The notes beneath the pieces are model-generated. The model did not search any database, was not told the origin of the DNA, and saw only the letters and a program-made list of their open reading frames with translations. From Ferrimonas balearica DSM 9799 (GTDB lineage Bacteria; Pseudomonadota; Gammaproteobacteria; Enterobacterales; Shewanellaceae), in the NCBI RefSeq assembly GCF_000148645.1, contig NC_014541.1, forward strand, positions 1,612,001 through 1,676,000: a stretch of DNA of 64,000 bases, written 5' to 3'. Within the stretch, counting starts at the first letter, position 1. Every line of letters starts with the position of its first letter. Positions 9,706-17,232 of the stretch are shown piece after piece. The position numbers and the translations under genes are program-made.

Positions 9706-10824
9706 CTACAGCGCTTCTGTGTGGGTCAGGAACTTATACAGCTCGGTACCCTCCTGCACATTGGCGGAGGCGAAATGCAGCACCGGGATGGCGTCCGTGG
9801 GCACCGTGACCTCGGTATACAGCGGCCCATCCTGACCCAGCCGCTCATAGTGCCAGATCCGTGCGACAGGCGTGCCGGCGGGCACCGGCTCACCCAGCGG
9901 TGCCAGATACTCAATCTGGCCAGCGCAGGGGCTGTAGAGCGCCCGGTAGTTCGCCAGTGCACAGGCATACTGCGGCTCCGGCGCCACCTTATGGGTGCCC
10001 TCAGGCCAGCAGCCCTGACTCTCCAGATAGCGGGCAATCCCCGCCGCATCCCGCTCCGCCTGGTTTACATCCAGCTTCTCCTGACTGCCCAGTTCCAGGG
10101 TGAACGCGTCCACCGGCATCGGCAGTTCCCGCCCCAGTGCGGCCAGCCGTTGTGACAACTGCCACCAGGGGCTGAAGGCCGCCTCATCCAGTGCGCCACC
10201 AAAGTCGCTGGGCATCACGATATTGAGGGGGATATTAAAGCGGTGGGCGTTGGCCCGGGCGTAGTCCGGCACATACAGGTGGCGGGCGCTGATGGGACCG
10301 GTGTGCAGGTCCAGCACCACATCGGCGTCCACCGTCATCTGTTGCAACCGCAGGGCCAGCAGTTGCCCGGTTTTCAGGCCCCAGGGCGAGGCCAGCCGGC
10401 GGGCCAGTTGGGCTTTGAGGCGCTGGCGGAAGGCGGCACAAAGGGTCGCGTCGTCCGACGACAGATGGCTCTGACAGAAATCGTCCAGGTCGGCATTGTC
10501 AAAATGGTACTGACGGTTCCAGTTATCGCCACTGATGGGATCAAACCGGCCCAGGGTAAACTCGCCGCTCTTCTGGTTGATGCCGATGGGGTTGGCCATG
10601 GGCACCAGAATCAGCCGGCCACGGGGACGGTTGGCGCGACACAGTGCGAGCAGGCGCTCCAGTACCGCATTGCCCTGGATTTCGGCGCCGTGGATATTGG
10701 CCTGCAGATAAACGGTCGGGCCACCGGGGTGGCCCTCTACGGTAATTACTGGCACCCGAGCCAGCTCGCCACTGGGCTGCTGGCCCACATCAAGATGGGT
10801 GGTGGTGATCATCCCTTGATCCAT
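9706..10824 (-). CDS. Second succinylglutamate desuccinylase/aspartoacylase-family zinc hydrolase
   Basis: Another M14-type deacylase, 372 aa from ATG 10824 (the ATG at 10812 is also possible; neither has a strong ribosome-binding site). Zinc ligands H45 and E48 (I-H-G-A-E) and H174 (L-D-L-H-T-G) are present, N-W-N-R at 101-104 supplies the arginine, and E244 in T-L-E-L-G-S is the likely base. The C-terminal region (about 310-370) resembles a barrel-sandwich hybrid lid. It converges on the first deacylase with only four bases between stops and no terminator visible. The two proteins are only distantly alike, so this is not a recent duplication. The substrate is unknown. Confidence 0.82.
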   Translation of the reverse strand: MDQGMITTTHLDVGQQPSGELARVPVITVEGHPGGPTVYLQANIHGAEIQGNAVLERLLALCRANRPRGRLILVPMANPIGINQKSGEFTLGRFDPISGDNWNRQYHFDNADLDDFCQSHLSSDDATLCAAFRQRLKAQLARRLASPWGLKTGQLLALRLQQMTVDADVVLDLHTGPISARHLYVPDYARANAHRFNIPLNIVMPSDFGGALDEAAFSPWWQLSQRLAALGRELPMPVDAFTLELGSQEKLDVNQAERDAAGIARYLESQGCWPEGTHKVAPEPQYACALANYRALYSPCAGQIEYLAPLGEPVPAGTPVARIWHYERLGQDGPLYTEVTVPTDAIPVLHFASANVQEGTELYKFLTHTEAL

Positions 10825-10940
10825 TTCGAGAAAGCGTGGCCCAGTTGTAACACAGCAGGTGGCGCAATGGCCATCCGGATGGCTTTGATCAGAAACCCAA
10901 ACCCACCGCATTGCTGACAAAGCACGAGGGCACTTTTCCC

Positions 10941-10956
10941 TGTGACATTGATCACG
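10941..10956. promoter_or_regulatory. Candidate CRP-type site
   Basis: TGTGA-CATTGA-TCACG matches the TGTGA-N6-TCACA palindrome in nine of ten positions. It lies between the divergent deacylase (start 10824) and the hotdog-fold gene (start 11012), about 60 bases before the latter. Confidence 0.6.
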
Positions 10957-11011
10957 GCTTTGGGTAAGCTGGGGCGCAACAGGTATGACCAGTAATGCCA
11001 CAAGGAATGTT

Positions 11012-11509
11012 ATGTCGGACGCCAAATCCCATCACGATAATTACGTACTGCGCCTCTACCACAAACTGAAAAGCAAACCGCTGGGCGGTTGGCTGTTCAG
11101 TCGGGCGCTGGCCGCCAAGGCGCCCTATTTCAAAACCGTGGGCGCCACCATTACTGCCCTCGAACCGAACCGCTGTGAGTGCATCATCAAAAAGCGCCGT
11201 GCGGTGGAAAATCACATCGGTACGATGCACGTGATCGCCATCTGTAACGGCCTGGAGCTCTCCATGGGGGTGATGGCGGAAGCGTCGATTCCCAAGCATC
11301 TGCGTTGGATCCCGAAAGGCATGTCACTGGATTACACCGCCAAGGCGGGCAGCGACATTCGCTGTGTGGCGCGGGTCAAACCGGAAGATTGGAAACCCGG
11401 CGATCTCGATGTTGAGGTGGTGGCTTACGACGATCAGGACATTGAGGTGGTGCGCGGACGCATTCGCCTCTGGGTCAGCGAAAAGCCGGCCCGGGCTAAG
11501 GCGGCCTGA
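11012..11509 (+). CDS. Hotdog-fold DUF4442-type protein
   Basis: 165 residues with the layout of the DUF4442 branch of thioesterase-like hotdog proteins: a central N-H-I-G-T-M-H segment followed by a hydrophobic helix, then a beta-rich C-terminal half. These proteins are thought to act on acyl-CoA or related thioesters, but most are uncharacterised. ATG 11012 has AAGGA five bases upstream; the in-frame ATG at 10985 lacks one. The stop codon overlaps the next gene's start, so the two are cotranslated. A CRP-type palindrome sits about 60 bases upstream. Confidence 0.75.
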   Translation: MSDAKSHHDNYVLRLYHKLKSKPLGGWLFSRALAAKAPYFKTVGATITALEPNRCECIIKKRRAVENHIGTMHVIAICNGLELSMGVMAEASIPKHLRWIPKGMSLDYTAKAGSDIRCVARVKPEDWKPGDLDVEVVAYDDQDIEVVRGRIRLWVSEKPARAKAA

Positions 11510-12018
11510 TGGTGGAGGGGCTGGGCTGCAGCAACGCCCGCTTACGGGTGCATATGGGCAACCGCCCGCCGCTGATGCCCTTTACCGAACCCGATGGGGT
11601 GATGCCGCTGCTCGATGGCGACATCGCCCGCATCAGCCAGGCCGGGGGTAACGGCTGGCGCAAACTCTTCAGCGTTTACGCCAAGCTGGTGTGGGCGCTG
11701 CCGGACCGGCCCGTTGCGGCACGGCGCTGGAGCCGATGGCAGGATTACCGCGACGGCGCGCTGTTGCAGCCCGACAGTGACACTGCCTTGCTGTTCTCTG
11801 ATCCACAACCCACCCCGGAGGGGCTGCAGATCCTGATGGGCAAAAGCTTTGGACTGGCGGCGACGGGGCGGGCTGGTATCCCCTTGTGCTGGCTCGACGC
11901 CCACTTCGCCGTCAGTCCAGACAACCGCACCATTGTCTGTCCCTATTTTGACTACCGACAACTGACCAATGCGCGCATCGACACTTTGGTGACTTTGATG
12001 CGATCCCTCCATCACTGA
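11509..12018 (+). CDS. Conserved-looking hypothetical protein, coupled to the hotdog gene
   Basis: A soluble 169-aa protein whose ATG uses the last base of the upstream stop. I see no catalytic motif and do not recognise the family with confidence (it may belong to the DUF6942 group). The sequence has N-R-P-P-L-M-P near the N-terminus, W-R-K-L-F-S-V-Y-A-K-L in the middle and a D-Y-R-Q-L-T-N-A-R-I end. No signal peptide or membrane segment is present. Coupling with the hotdog gene is the only functional hint. Confidence 0.7.
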   Translation: MVEGLGCSNARLRVHMGNRPPLMPFTEPDGVMPLLDGDIARISQAGGNGWRKLFSVYAKLVWALPDRPVAARRWSRWQDYRDGALLQPDSDTALLFSDPQPTPEGLQILMGKSFGLAATGRAGIPLCWLDAHFAVSPDNRTIVCPYFDYRQLTNARIDTLVTLMRSLHH

Positions 12019-12104
12019 ACTTGATAACCGATTTCGATTCCCGGGTGGGCATGGCTCGCACAAGCCAGTAGAATGCCGCACCTTTTTTCGTTTTCGCTGT
12101 TGTT

Positions 12105-12890
12105 ATGCTGTCCGGTCGTCGCACTTCCCACGCCCACCCTCTCCTTCTTGCCATGTTGACCATGCTCACCGCTGGCCTCTGCGCCAGCCTCTATGTGGCC
12201 AGTGGCGGCGAACTGGAACATCAGGGCATCGGGATGCAATGGCTGGCACTGGCGTTTGCCACCCTGTTGAGCGGCTCCATGGTGCTGGGAGGCGAAATCG
12301 CCACCAGTACCGTCTCTCTGGGTACGCAAACCCTGATGTGGCAGCGTGTCCAGATAGTGGTAGGCAACCTGTTGGGGATCGCTCTTGCGCTTATCGGTGT
12401 GCACTTATTGAGCGGCGCACTGTGGCAAGAGGGTCAGTGGGGCGAGGAAGCGCTCCATGTCGCAAAGGAAAAACTGTCCTACGGGTTTTGGGAACTGGTG
12501 GCATTGGGAGCGCTCAGCAACTTGGGGTTGTGCCTGGCGATCTGGCTGAGCCGTATCGCGGATCAACCATCACTAAAATTGATGACACTGGTCGCCCCGA
12601 TCTGGTTGTTCCTCAATACCGGCATCGAACACGTGATGGTGAACCTGCTGCTGGTGCCGTTTGGCCTGGTAGTATTGCAGGGGGCCCCGGAGCCGTTCTG
12701 GCAAATGGCCTCCTGTGATCCCAGTGTCTTTGCCAGCCTCACCGTAACAAACCTGGTCTGCAACAACCTGATGCCAGTCCTGCTGGGCAACCTGGTGGGC
12801 GGCGGCGGTGTGGTGGGGCTGATCAACCTGTGGCTGGACCGGGGCAGTGACGACGCGCTGTGGCTGGAGTCGTTGGACGAGGATCGTTAA
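12105..12890 (+). CDS. Divergent formate/nitrite transporter (FNT) family protein
   Basis: 261 aa with six predicted membrane segments and the FNT layout: G-G-E-I-A-T-S in the second/third segment region, F-L-N-T-G-I-E-H before segment five and V-C-N-N-L-M-P-V-L-L-G-N-L near the end. FNT pentamers conduct formate, nitrite or hydrosulfide. Compared with the second FNT at 14115 the protein is shorter, has no cytosolic tail, and shows N-N in place of the usual H-N of the channel-histidine motif (here C-N-N-L, there V-H-N-L). Loss of the central histidine suggests altered gating or substrate. It converges on the LysR gene. Confidence 0.85.
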   Translation: MLSGRRTSHAHPLLLAMLTMLTAGLCASLYVASGGELEHQGIGMQWLALAFATLLSGSMVLGGEIATSTVSLGTQTLMWQRVQIVVGNLLGIALALIGVHLLSGALWQEGQWGEEALHVAKEKLSYGFWELVALGALSNLGLCLAIWLSRIADQPSLKLMTLVAPIWLFLNTGIEHVMVNLLLVPFGLVVLQGAPEPFWQMASCDPSVFASLTVTNLVCNNLMPVLLGNLVGGGGVVGLINLWLDRGSDDALWLESLDEDR

Positions 12891-12923
12891 AGCCGGGCCA
12901 GACGACCCGGCATTCAGGGGCAA

Positions 12924-13829
12924 TCAGGGGCGCAGCGAGCGGCGCTTCTGGATATGGCGGGCCTCCGCCATCAGGCAGTCGCGCAGCGGGTGCGGCGCAC
13001 TGTCGGCGCGCCAGATAAAGGAGAGGCGACGCTCCATATTCAGTTCCGGTACGTTCAGGCACACCAGTTCGCCCCGAGCCACTGCCGCTTCCACCTCAAG
13101 ATAGGGCAGGCAGCTCAGGTAGCTGCCTTTGGCCACCAGTGCACGCAGCACGCTGACCTGCTCATATTCATGGCGTACATTCAGATTTTCGATAAGCCCA
13201 TGCAGGGCGGAGTCGAAGATCGCCCGCGTACCGGCGCCGCGCTCACGCAGCACCCATTTGGCCTGCTCCAGTTGGGTCAGGCTGATGCGGTCCAGTTGGG
13301 CATAGGGGTGATGCTTTCCCGCCACCAGCGCCAGGTGGTCATTACACCAGGTGTGCTGGGCGATGCGGGCGTCATCGCAGCGCCCCTCAATCACCCCCAA
13401 CTGGAAGCGATGCTTCACCACACCCTCAATCACCGCCTCGGTATTGGCTACGTCCACTTTGACGTGGATCTCCGGAAAGTCATTATCAATTCGACTGATA
13501 AGCTCCGGCACCAGGTGCTCAGCACCGGTCTGGCTGGCGCCCAGACGGATCTCCCCACTCAACAGATGCTGCCCGGCAAAGCCCAGCTCAATCTGGCGGG
13601 CATCGCTGATCAGCGCCCGCGCCTTGGGCCGCAGCCATTGACCCCAATGGGTCAAAATCATCCGTTTTCCAATGCGTTCGAACAGCGGCTGGCCCAGCAT
13701 CTTCTCCAGCTGTGACAGCGACATGCTGGTTGCAGACTGGGTCAGCGCCAGCTTGTCGGCGGCCTGACTGACGCTGCCCAGGGTGGCGATTGCGTCAAAT
13801 ACCATCAACTGTTTCAGGGTGTATTTCAT
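12924..13829 (-). CDS. LysR-family transcriptional regulator next to focA
   Basis: 301 aa from ATG 13829. The N-terminal winged helix-turn-helix (residues about 3-60, with S-V-S-Q-A-A-D-K-L and S-Q-S-x-S-M-S-L-S-Q-L-E) is followed by a type-2 periplasmic-binding-like effector domain. The organisation resembles YeiE/CysB-like regulators. It is transcribed divergently from the leader peptide and FocA-CBS gene, and an inverted repeat typical of LysR operators lies in the shared promoter region, so control of the formate channel is the simplest inference. The inducer is unknown. The in-frame extension to 13919 lacks a family-like sequence. Confidence 0.88.
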   Translation of the reverse strand: MKYTLKQLMVFDAIATLGSVSQAADKLALTQSATSMSLSQLEKMLGQPLFERIGKRMILTHWGQWLRPKARALISDARQIELGFAGQHLLSGEIRLGASQTGAEHLVPELISRIDNDFPEIHVKVDVANTEAVIEGVVKHRFQLGVIEGRCDDARIAQHTWCNDHLALVAGKHHPYAQLDRISLTQLEQAKWVLRERGAGTRAIFDSALHGLIENLNVRHEYEQVSVLRALVAKGSYLSCLPYLEVEAAVARGELVCLNVPELNMERRLSFIWRADSAPHPLRDCLMAEARHIQKRRSLRP

Positions 13830-13948
13830 TTTGGGCCAGTGAGCTCTTTTGTGGGTTTGAGCCTGCTTCAACGGGATGCGGGCCAAAAGATCATGCCACA
13901 AGCGGGAGTAATGGCCCATTTCCCCACTACAAAACTGTGCACCCGGTC

Positions 13949-13963
13949 ATCAGCTCAACTGAT
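13949..13963. promoter_or_regulatory. Candidate LysR operator
   Basis: Perfect interrupted palindrome ATCAG-CTCAA-CTGAT between the divergent LysR gene and the focA leader, matching the T-N11-A pattern of LysR sites. Confidence 0.45.
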
Positions 13964-14064
13964 AGGGCATAGCAAAAGAATCAAATTTTTTTTCTCCCCA
14001 TTGGCTCGTAACGTGAATGGCGTCCGGAGTGGTTCCGGCAACCTGTGACCTAAGGAGCATTGCA

Positions 14065-14121
14065 ATGAAAAATCCAACCGCGCGCACAGCAAGCGTGCAT
14101 CAGGAGGGGTGTCCATGCTGA
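14065..14121 (+). CDS. Putative 18-residue leader peptide overlapping the focA start
   Basis: ATG 14065 is preceded by a strong TAAGGAG eight bases upstream and opens a frame of 18 codons ending at TGA 14119-14121. The stop overlaps the focA initiation region: the focA ATG is at 14115-14117, inside the last codons, and its own AGGAGGGG ribosome-binding site lies inside the leader. Such overlap is typical of translational coupling. The peptide (basic N-terminal part, ending E-G-C-P-C) has no recognisable function. It may be only a non-selected short frame, but the quality of the initiation signal argues against chance. Confidence 0.5.
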   Translation: MKNPTARTASVHQEGCPC

Positions 14122-15539
14122 GCCTGGTGGCGGAAAAGCCCAAGGGCGACCCGCTGTTGATGGCGGCCGAGAAGGCAGCACTGGCCAAAGCCAGCAAGCC
14201 GACCCGGGTGGCGTTCTCTCTCGCGGTTCTGGCCGGCATCTACATCGGTATCGCCTTTACCTTCTACATCACCGTGGTGACCGGCGCTGGCGATATGCCC
14301 TGGGGCATCAGCCGTCTGCTGGGTGGCCTGGTGTTCAGCCTGGGTTTGATCCTGGTGGTGGTGGGCGGTGCTGAGCTGTTTACCAGCACGGTGCTGACCG
14401 TGGTGCCCTGGGCTTCAGGCCGCTTGTCAGGCACTCGCATGCTGGCGCACTGGGGCCGCATCTACGCGGGCAACATCGTGGGCGCTCTGAGTCTGGTGGC
14501 GCTGCTGCTGATGGCCGGACAACCGGACCTGCTGGGTGGCCAGTGGGGCCTGAAAGTGATGTCCGTGGCCAGCCACAAACTGGAGCACACCTTTGCCCAG
14601 GCCGTGGCGCTGGGTGCCCTGTGTAACCTGCTGGTGTGCCTTGGGGTCTGGATGACCTTTGCCACCGACAACGCGGCGGCGAAAGCGGCCCTGGTGATCC
14701 TGCCGGTGGCGATGTTCGTCAGCGCAGGCTTTGAGCACTCCATCGCCAACCTGTTCCTGGTGCCGTTGGGGATTGCGATTTTCCAGCTGGCGGACGCCGG
14801 GTTCTGGAGTGCCGTCGGCGCCGACCCTGCCCAGTTTGCCCACCTGACCGTAGGCAACTTCATTGTTCACAACCTTATCCCTGTCACCCTCGGCAACGTG
14901 CTGGGTGGCGGCCTGTTTGTTGGCTTGTTCCATTGGTGGATCCATGGCCAACGCGATCCGATTGAAACGAATTCGACTGCACTGCAAGGAGTCCCAACCA
15001 TGACCAAGCCTCTGTCCCAAATGACCGCCGCCGACCTGGCCGATACCCAACCGCTGCTGGTGGCCCCGGAGGCCAACGTGGCCGAAGTCACCGCCCAACT
15101 GATGGCCCGTGGCCGTGGCGCCGCCCTGGTGGTGAAAGCCGGTGAGCCGATTGGCCTGGTGGACGAGCAGGACCTGCTGCAGGCTTGCTACCTGGCCAAC
15201 TTTGAAGACACCCAGTTTGTGCCGGTCGAACAGGCGATGCAGCCGGTGGCCTTTATCGTGGAAGCCGATGAGCGCATCACCAAGCTGGCCTGCCGCATGG
15301 CGGTGGACGAAGCCAAGATGTACCCGGTGAACGACGGTGGCTACCTGACCAGCTACAACATCGGCAGCCTGGAACAGCGCGCCAAGGATGCCACCCCGGC
15401 CGGTAACGCCATTGCTGTGGTGATGCAGGAAGGGCGTGTGATCGGTGTGGTCGAGAAGCGCAAGCTGCTGGCCCTGGTGACCGGCACCCTGGTGGAGCAG
15501 AAAGAGCAGGACGAGAGCAGCGAGAAAGAGGTGGCGTAA
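14115..15539 (+). CDS. focA: FocA-type formate channel fused to a CBS-domain regulatory tail
   Basis: 474 aa. Residues about 30-285 form a six-segment FNT channel with G-G-A-E-L-F-T-S, F-V-S-A-G-F-E-H and V-H-N-L-I-P-V-T-L-G-N motifs, including the conserved channel histidine; this is the formate channel of mixed-acid metabolism. Residues 296-474 are an extra cytosolic tail with two CBS motifs (G-L-V-D-E-Q-D and G-V-V-E-K-R-K), resembling the stand-alone CBS protein at 5678. At the junction an AAGGAG (14986-14991) stands eight bases before an in-frame ATG (15000), as if two genes had fused or the tail were also made separately. ATG 14115 is chosen over GTG 14109 because of AGGAGGGG five bases upstream. 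A leader ORF and divergent LysR gene precede it. Confidence 0.88.
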   Translation: MLSLVAEKPKGDPLLMAAEKAALAKASKPTRVAFSLAVLAGIYIGIAFTFYITVVTGAGDMPWGISRLLGGLVFSLGLILVVVGGAELFTSTVLTVVPWASGRLSGTRMLAHWGRIYAGNIVGALSLVALLLMAGQPDLLGGQWGLKVMSVASHKLEHTFAQAVALGALCNLLVCLGVWMTFATDNAAAKAALVILPVAMFVSAGFEHSIANLFLVPLGIAIFQLADAGFWSAVGADPAQFAHLTVGNFIVHNLIPVTLGNVLGGGLFVGLFHWWIHGQRDPIETNSTALQGVPTMTKPLSQMTAADLADTQPLLVAPEANVAEVTAQLMARGRGAALVVKAGEPIGLVDEQDLLQACYLANFEDTQFVPVEQAMQPVAFIVEADERITKLACRMAVDEAKMYPVNDGGYLTSYNIGSLEQRAKDATPAGNAIAVVMQEGRVIGVVEKRKLLALVTGTLVEQKEQDESSEKEVA

Positions 15540-15557
15540 CTGCCACGGTAAGATCAG

Positions 15558-15581
15558 AAAAGGGGCCGGGTGGCCCCTTTT
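15558..15581 (+). terminator. Terminator of focA-CBS
   Basis: AAAAGGGGCC-GGGT-GGCCCCTTTT hairpin with flanking A and T runs, 18 bases after the stop. Confidence 0.85.
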
Positions 15582-15719
15582 GGCGTTGGGGGGATGAGAT
15601 CAGTCCGGCATCAGTTTCCAGTACCGAGCAGGTGAATTCCCTATTCGGTTCCTTGATAATGCGCAGAACAGATTCAAGGCGTATCCCCAACGGATACCGC
15701 CATCGGGACAAAGCAGACA

Positions 15720-16193
15720 GTGATTCAGGTAAAGTGTTTTCGATTCGAGGTTGAATCAAAAATCAGGCAAGCGGATGTCGTCGGTTATTCCTTGGATGAA
15801 CAGTATCTCGATGTCAGGTTAACGGATGGCCGCATCGTTACGCCTTACCTTCATTTCATACCGACAGAAAATGACATTCCCCTGTTCGATCTGGTGGATA
15901 TGGTGGAAGGATGCATCGCGGATAGCTTCAATGTGAAAGCCTGTAGCGTGAGCCACAACGAAGATGACGTGTTTATCAAAAGTGCTTTCACCCTGGAGTT
16001 CGGTTTAGGCAGTTCGGCTGAACTGAAGGGCAATGTGCTCACCATTTCGCAAGATGACGGTGACTATCGATACGCTGTTGAAGCGTCATTCACGGAGGTC
16101 GATTCGCCCTCTTTCATCAAACCTGTCTCAGTGCAATCCGGTTCGTCGTCTGTGGTGGCGGCTAAAGCCAGTATTGAAGCGATGACCATGTAA
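15720..16193 (+). CDS. Hypothetical protein with DUF2442-like N-terminal part
   Basis: 157 aa if the GTG at 15720 is used; no convincing ribosome-binding site is visible, so the start is uncertain. The segment around residues 20-45 (A-D-V-V-G-Y-S-L-D then L-T-D-G-R-I-V-T-P) resembles small DUF2442-type proteins, in which a short beta-rich unit ends in a conserved P-x-x-x-F-P element. The remainder is beta-rich and acidic with no membrane segment. It lies alone between two hairpins. Base composition is lower in GC than the flanking genes, hinting at accessory origin. Confidence 0.6.
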   Translation: MIQVKCFRFEVESKIRQADVVGYSLDEQYLDVRLTDGRIVTPYLHFIPTENDIPLFDLVDMVEGCIADSFNVKACSVSHNEDDVFIKSAFTLEFGLGSSAELKGNVLTISQDDGDYRYAVEASFTEVDSPSFIKPVSVQSGSSSVVAAKASIEAMTM

Positions 16194-16347
16194 GCGTCGG
16201 CCGTTTCTACTTTGTGAGCGGATATGAAACGACGAGCAGCAGAACCCGTCGCTGACCAGATGCCCTGGCGGAGCTGAAAGGTCAGGGTGAAAGCATTGGG
16301 TGAAAGCACCGGGAACAAAGTGGCGCAACCGCTTTGGTTTAAAGCGT

Positions 16348-16370
16348 AAAGGGGCCAGTTGGCCCCTTTT
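16348..16370. terminator. Bidirectional hairpin between convergent genes
   Basis: AAAGGGGCC-AGTT-GGCCCCTTTT; serves the unknown gene on the plus strand (via read-through) and the RMF-like gene ending at 16394 on the minus strand. Confidence 0.75.
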
Positions 16371-16393
16371 GCATTGGGTCAGACGTGGCGCAA

Positions 16394-16846
16394 TCAGGCC
16401 GCAGGGGATTGACGCAGGCGGTAGAGGGCGCGGCGGTGTCCATCCATCCACTGTTTCGCATAGCGGGCCTGGCCCGGCTGCTCCGGCACAAAAGGGCAGG
16501 TCTCAGCAGATTCACCGTTCATCCCCGCATTCCAGCCCATATCGTGGGCCAGCTTGCCCCCTTTCAGCACCTCGTCAAAGAGTGGATTCATGGTGCGCGA
16601 CAACAGGCGACGGAACAGGCTGCCGGCCAGGTGCACCCCAATCACGATAAGGGTGCCGTACAGCAGCATCATCGGGATATTCCCTTGCCCCAGCAGATAC
16701 GCCGCGATGGCGCCCAGCATCATCGCCATGCTAACGACCCGGTCAAACTTTTTCCCTGCGCCGATTTTTGAGCCCATATAGAGACGCTCCAGCCGCTGAT
16801 GCTTAGCGGCAAGGGCGAAGTACTGCTGTTGTTCTTGTTCGGTCAT
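16394..16846 (-). CDS. Two-segment membrane protein with C-terminal RMF-like domain
   Basis: 150 aa from ATG 16846 (a GTG at 16897 would add 17 residues). Residues about 1-33 are polar with a coiled tendency, 38-52 and 57-76 are two closely spaced membrane segments, and residues about 100-143 look like ribosome modulation factor: A-H-x-x-G-[WY]-x-A-G-x-x-G-x-S-x-E-x-C-P-[FY], then W-x-x-G-x-R-x-A. E. coli RMF has the same spacing of A-H, G-Y-x-A-G, C-P-Y and G-W-R-E-A. RMF binds 70S ribosomes and promotes 100S dimers in stationary phase; here the domain would be held at the inner membrane. That role is inference. I do not know a named family with this arrangement. Confidence 0.7.
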   Translation of the reverse strand: MTEQEQQQYFALAAKHQRLERLYMGSKIGAGKKFDRVVSMAMMLGAIAAYLLGQGNIPMMLLYGTLIVIGVHLAGSLFRRLLSRTMNPLFDEVLKGGKLAHDMGWNAGMNGESAETCPFVPEQPGQARYAKQWMDGHRRALYRLRQSPAA

Positions 16847-16897
16847 CTCGTTGTTCTTCAGTGAATCCAGCAAGGTGCCGTCCGGCACCGTAAACAC

Positions 16898-17232
16898 AGG
16901 CGCTCTTTTACCACGGGTCGGCGAGAGTCCCTAGTGATTCGCGGATCTTTCAGAAGGAGAGGGTGGGTTTGGCGTAGCGTTGGCCTGTGGTCCAAGGAAA
17001 CCATGTGGATTCGAGTGATAAGGGCTTAACAGGGTTTATCAGAACACCCACTTAAGGAAAGGCGATTTCAACTCCTGTCAGGTGTATCAGGCAAGCCACC
17101 CTGCATCTAAGGCTACTGCATTGATTTAGCAATATTGGCTTGTTACGTTGGTCATCGCTTTTCAGGCATGAATACGTTCGTACCGCAGAATGAAATAAGC
17201 GATGTTGGTTATTGTGGCGTTAGGGAAACTCG
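16898..17232. other. Intergenic stretch before the accessory genes
   Basis: About 335 bases without a credible gene. It contains an inverted repeat CATCGCTT (17153-17160) / AAGCGATG (17188-17195) and ends in GTTAGGG (17219-17225), seven bases before the next start codon. Composition drops from the GC-rich neighbour to the AT-richer accessory stretch here, so it probably marks the left edge of acquired DNA. Confidence 0.5.
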
